Source of the DNA: Nitrososphaeraceae archaeon
GTDB taxonomy: Archaea; Thermoproteota; Nitrososphaeria; Nitrososphaerales; Nitrososphaeraceae
Assembly: GCA_025937665.1 (NCBI GenBank)
Contig: JAICQW010000076.1
Location: forward strand, 1 to 8,231
DNA length: 8,231 nucleotides
Direction: 5' to 3'
In this document: positions 1 through 6,527 of the stretch, piece after piece
Layout: every line of letters begins with the position of its first letter
Position numbering within the stretch: position 1 is the stretch's first letter
The notes under the pieces: generated by a model
The model's input: only the letters and a program-made list of their open reading frames with translations
Told to the model about the DNA's origin: nothing
The model's database searches: none
Translations under genes and position numbers: made by a program

Positions 1-378
1 GATGGACAAACTACTATTTCTCTAACAGGTAATGGAACAACCTATTCCAAGATAGAAGGTCCAATCGATCCTGAATTCAGATCAAAGCGTCAAGTAAAGG
101 GAACATTTCAAGGAATTAAGGTTTGGGGTCCTGTTGACCCGCCAGGGCAGCTTGGTATCTGGGGAACCGAAGTTACGGTGGATTTCGATATTTGTGTTGC
201 TGACGGTGCATGTATTGAAGCCTGTCCCGTTAATGTTTATGAGTGGCTAGATACTCCAGGACATCCTGCATCAGAGAAAAAGCCCTTCATGATAAGAGAA
301 AAAGATTGCATTTTCTGTATGGCATGTGAAAATGTATGTCCTCCGCAATGCGTAAAAATCTTCCAAAAGGGTCAGTAG
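1..378 (+). CDS. 7Fe-type dicluster ferredoxin, zinc-ferredoxin family, 5' end missing
   Basis: Small soluble electron carrier, expected to pass electrons between 2-oxoacid oxidoreductases and other redox enzymes. The frame is open to the left edge, so the 125 visible residues are the C-terminal part and the true start lies outside. Cluster ligands (numbered from the first visible codon) are C65, D68, C71, C75-P76 and C103, C106, C109, C113-P114. An Asp at the second position of the first motif is typical of a [3Fe-4S] cluster; the second motif, CxxCxxCxxxCP, fits [4Fe-4S]. The segments around 20-55 and 84-94 (DTPGHPASEKK) match the Sulfolobus/Acidianus zinc ferredoxins closely. In an ungapped alignment from memory the zinc ligands His16, His19, His34 and Asp76 of that family correspond here to F36, I39, W54 and F96, so zinc is probably not bound. 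At least 20 residues precede the usual family start. An extra Cys (C117) follows the second motif. Family assignment is firm; loss of zinc is inference. Confidence 0.93.
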   Translation, partial: DGQTTISLTGNGTTYSKIEGPIDPEFRSKRQVKGTFQGIKVWGPVDPPGQLGIWGTEVTVDFDICVADGACIEACPVNVYEWLDTPGHPASEKKPFMIREKDCIFCMACENVCPPQCVKIFQKGQ

Positions 379-401
379 CATCAGCAGGATTTACTGTGAA
401 C

Positions 402-411
402 CTATAAATAT
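402..411 (+). promoter_or_regulatory. Possible TATA box before the glycosyltransferase gene
   Basis: An AT-rich ctataaatat lies between the ferredoxin stop and the glycosyltransferase. Transcription about 26 bp downstream would give a leader of roughly 40 nt to the TTG at 472. A second AT-rich candidate (gataatatc, about 447-455) would suit the ATG at 487 better. A short T run at 423-427 could help end the ferredoxin transcript. Nothing else is seen in this 93-bp gap. Confidence 0.4.
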
Positions 412-471
412 TTACTCGTACATTTTTACAATAGGTAGTGATAGAAGATAATATCAGAATTCAGCGGCTTC

Positions 472-1995
472 TTGTACTATGTTTTGATGGCAATTGCTTG
501 GATAATGACCATTTACACTTTGAATTTTAATTATTTGAGTTATAAGTCAACTAGGAACTCGCTTATTCATAAGATCACAGGAAAAATAAACCTGTCTGAT
601 GAAACTTGCCCACTAGTAACAATTCAGCTGCCAATATATAATGAAAAATACGTGGCTACGCGCCTCATCAATGCTGTTTGCAGTATGGATTATCCCAAGG
701 AGAGAATGGAAATACAGGTGCTTGATGATTCAGACGATGAAACCGCCGGTATCATTGAGGCTATAGTTGACAAATATGAAAAAGATGGATTTACCATTTC
801 AGCTTTTCACAGAGTAAACAGATCAGGGTATAAAGCTGGAGCCCTTAAAGAAGGATTGAAACTTGCGAAAGGGGAATTCATCGCCATATTTGATGCAGAT
901 TTTATTCCCCAAAGGGATTTCTTGAAAAAAGCCCTATGTTATTTTGAGGATTCGAAAATTGGACTAGTTCAGGGAAGATGGGGTCACATTAATGAAAAAT
1001 ATTCAATTTTGACAAAGGCCCAAGCTGTATCCTTGGACCTTCATTTCTTTATTGAGCAAAAAGCAAAGAGTCTTTCGCATCTATTTATGAATTTTAATGG
1101 AACTGCGGGAATTTGGAGAACCCTATGCATAAAAGATGCAGGTGGCTGGCATACAAGCACCTTGGTAGAAGATCTAGATTTGAGCTTCCGTGCTCAGATG
1201 AAAGGTTGGAAGTGCATCTTTGATGAAGACTTGGTTGTAAATGCTGAACTTCCCGTTCAAATGAATGCTGCAAAGCGTCAGCAATTCAGATGGGCGAAAG
1301 GTTCGATACAGGTTGCAAAGAAACTCTTGATAATGTTACTTTCACATAGAACACTTCCTATAGATACTAAAATCCAAATATTCATTCAATTAACCAAGCA
1401 TATCATTAATCCTCTTTTTCTAATACAGTTCCTGATATTCCCTATTCTGCTATTGATGAATTATCAGATTTATGATACTGCATTAGCTCCCGCCCTTGGA
1501 ATTGTGGCGTATCTTCTATTGGGACCGGTAACATATTTGATAATGATTAGAAAAATATGGCATGAGAATTGGAGATCAAAGGCACTGCAGTACTTGTTCA
1601 TGATATTTTACGCGAGCGGAATTTCAATAAACAATTCTGTAGCTATATTTGACGCCTTGGTAGGAAAAAGAAATGAATTCCTAAGGACCCCAAAATTTGG
1701 AATAATGGAAAAAAATCAAGATTGGCGCAATAATAAGTATGCTTTACCATTTACAAAGACTACGTTATTGGAAATCTTTTTTAGCGCTTATGGTTGCATT
1801 ACAATTGCGATATCATTGTTATCAGGAAATCCAATATTTATTCCTCTTATAGCATTACAAACAATAGGATTCTTTTATGTAGCTTACCTCAGCATAATCC
1901 AATCCAAAAATAATAAGAATGCGGCAAATATGTATTTGAGATCACCGGCTGAAGTAAAGTTACAAGATGTAAGAGCCAATGATACGGCGACTTGA
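472..1995 (+). CDS. Membrane family 2 glycosyltransferase, cellulose-synthase-like
   Basis: Inner-face membrane enzyme that transfers sugar from a nucleotide-sugar donor, probably to a growing polysaccharide or lipid-linked glycan. The 507 residues contain one N-terminal membrane helix (about 1-22), a cytoplasmic GT-A domain (about 45-285) and a hydrophobic C-terminal part with about five helices (near 312-330, 338-358, 372-394, 434-452, 456-476). Catalytic marks of processive GT2 enzymes are all present: D85/D86 in VLDDSDD, the DAD motif at 141-143, the acceptor-side ED at 233-234, and QQFRW at 270-274. The segment RTPKFG near 405-410 is also typical of bacterial and archaeal members of this group. 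There is no PilZ domain. The start is uncertain: TTG at 472 is the first usable codon after the in-frame stop at 442-444, but TTG 484 or ATG 487 would also keep the first helix. The product sugar cannot be told from sequence. No sugar or export gene lies beside it. Confidence 0.9.
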   Translation: MYYVLMAIAWIMTIYTLNFNYLSYKSTRNSLIHKITGKINLSDETCPLVTIQLPIYNEKYVATRLINAVCSMDYPKERMEIQVLDDSDDETAGIIEAIVDKYEKDGFTISAFHRVNRSGYKAGALKEGLKLAKGEFIAIFDADFIPQRDFLKKALCYFEDSKIGLVQGRWGHINEKYSILTKAQAVSLDLHFFIEQKAKSLSHLFMNFNGTAGIWRTLCIKDAGGWHTSTLVEDLDLSFRAQMKGWKCIFDEDLVVNAELPVQMNAAKRQQFRWAKGSIQVAKKLLIMLLSHRTLPIDTKIQIFIQLTKHIINPLFLIQFLIFPILLLMNYQIYDTALAPALGIVAYLLLGPVTYLIMIRKIWHENWRSKALQYLFMIFYASGISINNSVAIFDALVGKRNEFLRTPKFGIMEKNQDWRNNKYALPFTKTTLLEIFFSAYGCITIAISLLSGNPIFIPLIALQTIGFFYVAYLSIIQSKNNKNAANMYLRSPAEVKLQDVRANDTAT

Positions 1996-2007
1996 CAATA
2001 TTTATTC

Positions 2008-2030
2008 CCTGACTTTAATTCCAAGTCAGG
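2008..2030. terminator. 8-bp inverted repeat between convergent genes, possible two-way terminator
   Basis: CCTGACTT at 2008-2015 pairs perfectly with AAGTCAGG at 2023-2030 across a 7-nt loop. It sits in the 43-bp gap between the glycosyltransferase stop and the top6A stop, where transcripts from both strands meet. No T run follows the hairpin on either strand, and archaeal termination mainly uses T-rich tracts, so the terminator role is only a suggestion. Confidence 0.4.
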
Positions 2031-2038
2031 ACGTAGGA

Positions 2039-3145
2039 TTAGATGACTCCAGCTTCTCTTAATTTGTTGGGTAAATATGTATCAGCCAAATATTTGAATC
2101 CATATTTGAAAAATGCATCCAATTCACATTTCTCTTTTCTTCCAAGAAATAGGTCCAATTCTTTCTTCCACCGTTTATCCTGAAGCCATGGTTTTTTCTT
2201 CATGTCGTTTGCCCTGTTCATATCCTCCGGAGTAGCTGCAAGTCTGGCTACTTTTGGTATATTATATTCATAAATATCAGAAAACATCATTCCCAACACC
2301 TTTGCATTTGGTGTTACCAATCTATCACTATCATAACTTAATGATTCACTTCCGATTTTGTAACGTAAAGCAATTCCTAATCCCCATGGATCAGCATCAG
2401 CAAAAATAACAACTGGCTTTTTCCACTTTTCGTTTAACATTTTTACCATCATCCTCGTTGCTCTATCTGGTTCACCTGATCCTGTTAATAAGATCGCATT
2501 ATATTTTTGAATAAATCCGGATTTTCTTATATTGTTAAGTACTGTGTCCTTCTCCACTACCATCACAAAATCCGCCTTTACCTTTACTATTTCGAGATCT
2601 CGTATGTTAGTTGGTATTAGTTGCGATGTAGCCTTGCTCCCTAGGTTGCAATCTATCAGATCTCCACCAACACTTAGTGTTATTGGTCCCGAAATCATCC
2701 CTTTTGGTTTGGAAGTTACAGAAAACTCCTCTCGTGGAACATTTGTCAAAAGTTCAATTGCCTTGATTGCATCATCAGAATCATCTTGACCACTCCAAAA
2801 TTTTTGTTGATTTTTTTCATCGCCAACAGTGCTCAGAGTGGCATAATACATCCCCCTAATGGTACTTTCCATTTCCTCGTCCAGCAATTTTCTTATGGCA
2901 TTTGCCATGACTAAATATTGTGCAAAAGTTGGTATCTTCTTCGAGCTGTTGGGACCAATTTGGACTGTCTTCTCTCCAATAGTAAGCATTCTCTTCTCAT
3001 CTGACCAGACAGTATTGTCATATCCTACCTTTGGAATCTCAAGACTTGGCATTATACCCTCAACAAGAATATCATCACCAACATTCTTCATTATTTTCCT
3101 GATTTTGTTGGTTATTTCTTGATGTCTTTTATCTTTTAGTGTCAT
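2039..3145 (-). CDS. top6A: DNA topoisomerase VI subunit A (Spo11-like)
   Basis: DNA-cleaving subunit of the type IIB topoisomerase, which as an A2B2 complex relaxes and decatenates DNA by ATP-dependent passage through a double-strand break. The 368 residues hold the winged-helix/CAP-like domain first, with the pair Y100-Y101 in IRGMYY; the second Tyr is the expected nucleophile that attaches to the 5' DNA end. The Toprim domain follows, with its metal-binding Glu at E198 (VVEKD) and the DxD pair D250/D252 in FADADPWG. The length is close to that of other archaeal A subunits and no catalytic residue is missing. The ATG start is 13 nt after the top6B stop, so the two genes are very likely co-transcribed in the usual B-then-A order. 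Only a weak gaag stands before the start. It ends facing the glycosyltransferase gene. Confidence 0.97.
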   Translation of the reverse strand: MTLKDKRHQEITNKIRKIMKNVGDDILVEGIMPSLEIPKVGYDNTVWSDEKRMLTIGEKTVQIGPNSSKKIPTFAQYLVMANAIRKLLDEEMESTIRGMYYATLSTVGDEKNQQKFWSGQDDSDDAIKAIELLTNVPREEFSVTSKPKGMISGPITLSVGGDLIDCNLGSKATSQLIPTNIRDLEIVKVKADFVMVVEKDTVLNNIRKSGFIQKYNAILLTGSGEPDRATRMMVKMLNEKWKKPVVIFADADPWGLGIALRYKIGSESLSYDSDRLVTPNAKVLGMMFSDIYEYNIPKVARLAATPEDMNRANDMKKKPWLQDKRWKKELDLFLGRKEKCELDAFFKYGFKYLADTYLPNKLREAGVI

Positions 3146-3158
3146 TTTCTTCTATGCC

Positions 3159-5075
3159 TCACTTTTTCGCATTCTTACGAGAAATATTAATTTTAGGCGC
3201 ATTGATTTTGTTACTCTGTGTTGATACATTAGATCGAGTGTCAAATTTACTCAACTTATTTTCATTACTGTTACCTTTACTAATGCTGATCTTTTTATTG
3301 ACCGGTTCAATTCTCTTTTTTTGGTCTGAATTCGGAAGAATTTGTTTAGTAATATTTGATAATTCCCCACTAACATACTTTTCCGCCATGATTTGAAATG
3401 CCTTGGAAAGTTTTTTTGTATCAATCTTGATTGATTCTGATATTGCGCTTACAATGAAAGGGATATAGTGTTTATAGAGCCTTAATTTATTCTCGTCTTC
3501 CTTTATCTTTAGCTCACGTCTTATCTGGGCACTGACTTTTCTGTAAAGATCCGAGAGACATGATTTCATATATTTTTTGAGATCGCCTTCTGAGGCAATA
3601 CTCTCCTTTCCTGCAGTCTTATAGGGTATTTTTGTGGAGCATATGTGAAAGAAAATGTGAATTGGTAAATACTCTACGGTCCTATCTGATCTTGTTTCTA
3701 CATCAGAAAATTGTTCCTTTACTTCTTTCTTTGAAATCCCCATTTTATTTATTCCCACTTCAGAAATCACTTCGCGTGCGACATCAGACCCTTCATCGTA
3801 CAGTAGAGGGATTTTATTGGCAAATCTATAGAGTTTGAATGAGGGAATATCGCCGCCATAAGCAATTCCACATTCTACTATCGTTGGCCTATTATTCACA
3901 ACACAAATTCTTGAAGAATATGCGGTCAATGCAGGTTTTAATATCTTGGCTGTTAAATATGTCTGACTTCCTGAATTAGTTGTAACCTTATTTTGAATAA
4001 TTGCATATTCAGATGTCATTCCGGCGGTTAGAATTTTTTCCCCTATAGGACTCAAATGGTCTGTATTTGGAGACTGAAATTTTGTGTGTTTGCAGATATT
4101 TACAACTTTAATCAACTCGTGTTCATCATATTGGTCTGCAGGTTTTGCCGCCAATCCTGCCCTATTTATAATATCTTTGGCCTTGTCATTTGACATTTTT
4201 TGGAATGAGTTTGAAAGTATACCCTGTAGAGTTGTTTTTTGATTCATGAAATTAAGAATGGCCTTCTTTAGAGTTTTAAGATCCATATCAGAGGGATGAG
4301 GTAGCACTTCCAATGAAGGGCTTGGCATTGTCTCTGTTCTTCTCTTAAAAGTTACCTTACCTTCATCTGTTTCAAAAACAATGATCGCATATGGATTGAC
4401 AATACTTGTTTGACTAATATAATCATAGATCTTGTTCTTAGTTACAGGAGATAATTTTGCACGCAAAATTGCTTGAACTTTGAAACCAGAATTGCCTTCT
4501 ATTTGTGATTCATCATTTTTGACAATCTTCTTAAAGAGAGTGATTGGTTTATTTGTCCCTATATCCGTTCTGAGATCAAAGTAGAATTCTGACTCTTCTT
4601 CTGACTTGGACCACACTTTCAAAGGATGATCAGTATCTTTTGTTGAAAACGCCGCTATCATCTTCAATCCAACTCCGAAAAGGCCCCTTTGTTGTTTTTC
4701 AACGTACTTTCCAGAAGTTAAGAACGAGCAGACAGCAACTGGCACTTTTTCCGAAGGTATCCCAACGCCATTATCCTTACACGATATAGTCCATAAATCA
4801 TTGAGTGGATCTAGTGGTTTAAGACTTAAATGAATAACCGGAAGTATATGATTTATTTCGCAGGAATCTAATGAATTTTCAATCAACTCTCTTACTGACA
4901 TATAGAGAATCCGTTCTCCGGTAAAGCCCGCCAAGGCAGAATTATCTACAAAAAATTCAGATTCTGCTTTTTTATTGTAGGATATTTTTGATTTGTGTTT
5001 TTGAGGTATTTGTAAGATAGTTTTAGTCTGACGTGTTCCTTTTTCTAAGACTTCAGTCGTAACTTTTGATGTCAA
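3159..5075 (-). CDS. top6B: DNA topoisomerase VI subunit B (GHKL ATPase)
   Basis: ATPase subunit that dimerises on ATP binding and drives strand passage by topoisomerase VI. The 638 residues show the GHKL fold: N-box Glu E63 and Asn N67 in RELIEN, DNGVGIP at 101-107, and the glycine-rich lid RGLFGVGLK at 130-138. A helix-two-turn-helix region follows (about 265-330), then the transducer domain, whose KIPYKTAGKE motif (482-491) carries the conserved ATP-sensing lysine. The protein is longer than the roughly 530-residue Sulfolobus enzyme as I recall it. There are about 38 extra residues before the conserved EFFVDNSALAGF segment, and a Lys/Asn/Ser-rich, probably disordered tail after about 580. 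The start is TTG: no ATG or GTG occurs in frame between the upstream stop (5154-5156) and M59. A TATA-like box 26 bp upstream fits a leaderless transcript. Function is certain; the exact N-terminus is less so. Confidence 0.96.
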   Translation of the reverse strand: MTSKVTTEVLEKGTRQTKTILQIPQKHKSKISYNKKAESEFFVDNSALAGFTGERILYMSVRELIENSLDSCEINHILPVIHLSLKPLDPLNDLWTISCKDNGVGIPSEKVPVAVCSFLTSGKYVEKQQRGLFGVGLKMIAAFSTKDTDHPLKVWSKSEEESEFYFDLRTDIGTNKPITLFKKIVKNDESQIEGNSGFKVQAILRAKLSPVTKNKIYDYISQTSIVNPYAIIVFETDEGKVTFKRRTETMPSPSLEVLPHPSDMDLKTLKKAILNFMNQKTTLQGILSNSFQKMSNDKAKDIINRAGLAAKPADQYDEHELIKVVNICKHTKFQSPNTDHLSPIGEKILTAGMTSEYAIIQNKVTTNSGSQTYLTAKILKPALTAYSSRICVVNNRPTIVECGIAYGGDIPSFKLYRFANKIPLLYDEGSDVAREVISEVGINKMGISKKEVKEQFSDVETRSDRTVEYLPIHIFFHICSTKIPYKTAGKESIASEGDLKKYMKSCLSDLYRKVSAQIRRELKIKEDENKLRLYKHYIPFIVSAISESIKIDTKKLSKAFQIMAEKYVSGELSNITKQILPNSDQKKRIEPVNKKISISKGNSNENKLSKFDTRSNVSTQSNKINAPKINISRKNAKK

Positions 5076-5096
5076 TTGACCAACTTTGTACGTTAC

Positions 5097-5106
5097 TAAA
5101 TTTAAC
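5097..5106 (-). promoter_or_regulatory. Possible TATA box for top6B-top6A
   Basis: On the minus strand gttaaattta is centred about 26 bp before the TTG start of top6B, which would place transcription start at or next to the start codon. Its position supports TTG 5075 as the true start and suggests that the topoisomerase genes can be transcribed separately from the small ORF upstream. Confidence 0.45.
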
Positions 5107-5153
5107 TTTTTATCAAAATCAGACTGTTTAGTATGAAAATGGATGAACCTTCG

Positions 5154-5309
5154 CTAAAATGAAGAACCGTAAGGAGTTGCCTCATTTTTCAGTTTTGTTA
5201 TCTTGTGAGAGCTGAATTGTAACAATATCCTGTTTTTACCTTTATGAATCACTATAAAATCGGACCCCGTACCCACTATTTCACCACCAAAAAGATCCTT
5301 GATGTTCAT
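5154..5309 (-). CDS. Small protein of unknown function (51 codons) upstream of top6B
   Basis: I do not recognise this 51-residue protein. It begins MNIKDLFGGEIVGTGSDF and alternates short hydrophobic runs (FIVIH, RILLQF) with Gly and charged residues, which suggests a small beta-rich soluble domain; there is no signal peptide, membrane helix or Cys. Support for it being real is a clean ATG, a palindromic TATA-like box (5333-5342) about 26 bp upstream, and its place in an otherwise unused gap facing tyrS. It ends in TAG 78 nt before the top6B start and is in the same frame as top6B, with no other stop between them. It may be an independent gene in the topoisomerase transcript or, less likely, something joined to top6B by readthrough. 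Existence is moderately supported; function is unknown. Confidence 0.55.
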   Translation of the reverse strand: MNIKDLFGGEIVGTGSDFIVIHKGKNRILLQFSSHKITKLKNEATPYGSSF

Positions 5310-5332
5310 TTTTCTAAATTAACTCCTACTAC

Positions 5333-5342
5333 ATATTAATAT
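5333..5342 (-). promoter_or_regulatory. Possible TATA box for the small minus-strand gene
   Basis: The 10-bp palindrome atattaatat is centred about 28 bp from the ATG at 5309 on the minus strand, fitting a leaderless or nearly leaderless transcript. An aggag on the same strand (5323-5327) is too far from the ATG to act as a normal ribosome binding site. Because the box is symmetrical, its direction rests only on the neighbouring gene. Confidence 0.4.
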
Positions 5343-5380
5343 TGAGACACTTTTCCAAGTGAGAGCTGTTTTGTTTAGGT

Positions 5381-5390
5381 AAAAATAATA
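5381..5390 (+). promoter_or_regulatory. Possible TATA box for tyrS
   Basis: The run aaaaataata is centred about 32 bp before the tyrS ATG, predicting a leader of about 6 nt. Together with the minus-strand box about 45 bp away it makes 5310-5417 a divergent promoter region. No ribosome binding site precedes the ATG, consistent with a very short leader. Confidence 0.45.
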
Positions 5391-5417
5391 ATTCCCGCCT
5401 TCATTTTAACCTAGTTC

Positions 5418-6467
5418 ATGGATGTCGAAAGCAAAATTGGTCTGGTGCTACGAGAACCTACTGAAGAGGTTGTTGAGTTACAAGAATTAAGAGAAATTTT
5501 TAAAATTAATGCCAAGCCTCGTCATTATATTGGTTTAGAAATTTCTGGAAAACTTCATTTGGGAAGCCTAATTTTGACAGGCTATAAGATAAATGACTTC
5601 ATTGATGCTGGAGTTCAAAGTAATGTATTTCTTGCGGATTGGCATACGTACATAAATAATAAGTTAGACAATGATTGGCAAAAAATAATTCAAGTTTCCA
5701 AATACTATGAGGAGGCATTCAAATTTTTCTGTCCTGGCGTAAATATCATTTTAGGCTCAACTTTGTACGATAATTACAATGATTATTGGAAGAATTTCAT
5801 GATCTTTAGTAAACATATGACATTATCACGAACACTGAGAGCTCTCACCATTATGGGAAGGTCAGAAAAAGAGAAGCTAGATTTCTCCCAATTGATGTAT
5901 CCTTCAATGCAATCAGCAGATATCAAGGCACTTGATTTGGATATCGTTCATGCAGGAATGGATCAAAGGAAAATCCATATGCTTGTAAGAGAAATTTTCC
6001 CAAAGCTGAAATGGAAAGTACCTGTGTCTGTTCATCATCACTTACTCCCCGGGCTCTACGAACCTACAAAATTCTCCGACGACGGTGGCCATGATGAAGA
6101 TATAAGATTATCAAGTAAAATGAGCAAAACCAATCCATTAGGTGGGATACTTATTCACGATGATGAGAGTACAATCAACAATAAAATAGCAAAGGCTTAT
6201 TGTCCCATCGGAATATCAGAAAATAATCCCATATTAGAGATCAGCCGGTACGTAATTTTCCACAATTTTTCAGAATTTCAAATTGAAAGGCCAAGTAAGT
6301 ATGGTGGAAACATGATGTATTATAACTATATTAACCTTGAAAATGACTATAATCAGAAAAAAATCCACCCCAAAGATCTCAAGGATTCTGTTTCTATTTA
6401 TCTGAATAAAGTAATTGAACCAATTCGTAGTCACTTTAGTAAATGGAGCATTTTAGATGAGCTTTAG
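5418..6467 (+). CDS. tyrS: Tyrosyl-tRNA synthetase, archaeal type
   Basis: Class Ic aminoacyl-tRNA synthetase that charges tRNA-Tyr with tyrosine in the cytoplasm. The 349 residues show the Rossmann fold with the HIGH-type motif HLGS at 47-50 and the KMSKS-type motif KMSKT at 234-238. Tyrosine-pocket residues match the Methanocaldococcus enzyme: Y37 (its Y32), Y161 and Q165 in YPSMQ, and D168 (its D158), which separates it from the related tryptophanyl enzyme. The segment AGMDQRKIHML (179-189) is a strong archaeal/eukaryal TyrRS signature. IHPKDLK near 316-322 contains the Asp (D320) equivalent to the anticodon-reading D286. Compared from memory with the Methanocaldococcus protein, about 20 extra residues precede KMSKT, including HHH (206-208) and an acidic DDGGHDED stretch (221-228). 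The ATG start sits about 32 bp after a TATA-like box with no ribosome binding site. Function is secure. Confidence 0.96.
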   Translation: MDVESKIGLVLREPTEEVVELQELREIFKINAKPRHYIGLEISGKLHLGSLILTGYKINDFIDAGVQSNVFLADWHTYINNKLDNDWQKIIQVSKYYEEAFKFFCPGVNIILGSTLYDNYNDYWKNFMIFSKHMTLSRTLRALTIMGRSEKEKLDFSQLMYPSMQSADIKALDLDIVHAGMDQRKIHMLVREIFPKLKWKVPVSVHHHLLPGLYEPTKFSDDGGHDEDIRLSSKMSKTNPLGGILIHDDESTINNKIAKAYCPIGISENNPILEISRYVIFHNFSEFQIERPSKYGGNMMYYNYINLENDYNQKKIHPKDLKDSVSIYLNKVIEPIRSHFSKWSILDEL

Positions 6468-6490
6468 GATCATGATCTAGGTTACAAAGG

Positions 6491-6505
6491 ATTAAATTAA
6501 TATTA
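6491..6505 (+). promoter_or_regulatory. Possible TATA box for the amidohydrolase gene
   Basis: An AT-only stretch attaaattaatatta in the 60-bp gap after tyrS is centred about 30 bp before the TTG start at 6528, predicting a leader of a few nucleotides. It indicates that the amidohydrolase has its own promoter rather than depending on tyrS. Confidence 0.45.
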
Positions 6506-6527
6506 ATAAAACCATATTCAGGATATT

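Noticed and set aside
178..378. A 66-residue ferredoxin starting at GTG 178
   Set aside because: The same frame is open back to base 1 and the upstream residues match the N-terminal part of the zinc-ferredoxin family, so 178 is internal.
2532..3396. Plus-strand open frames at 2532-2789, 2859-3122 and 3139-3396
   Set aside because: They lie opposite top6A and the top6B tail, have composition typical of antisense shadows (runs of Ser/Leu/Ile) and show no recognisable domain.
3632..3838. Plus-strand open frame opposite top6B
   Set aside because: Antisense to a well-conserved coding region, with no domain or promoter of its own.
5314..5327. Shine-Dalgarno-like aggag before the small minus-strand ORF
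   Set aside because: It is 13 nt from the ATG and would lie upstream of the predicted transcription start.
5205..5368. 10-bp direct repeat GTGAGAGCTG at 5205-5214 and 5359-5368
   Set aside because: A window of this size is expected to hold tens of 10-mer repeats by chance; one copy lies in the small ORF and neither flanks anything.
5418..6467. Tryptophanyl-tRNA synthetase as an alternative for tyrS
   Set aside because: The tyrosine-pocket residues Y37, Y161, Q165 and D168 and the GMDQRKIHML segment point to TyrRS.
6468..6477. Palindrome GATCATGATC right after the tyrS stop
   Set aside because: Only 10 bp with no loop and no extension of pairing; not a credible terminator or operator on its own.
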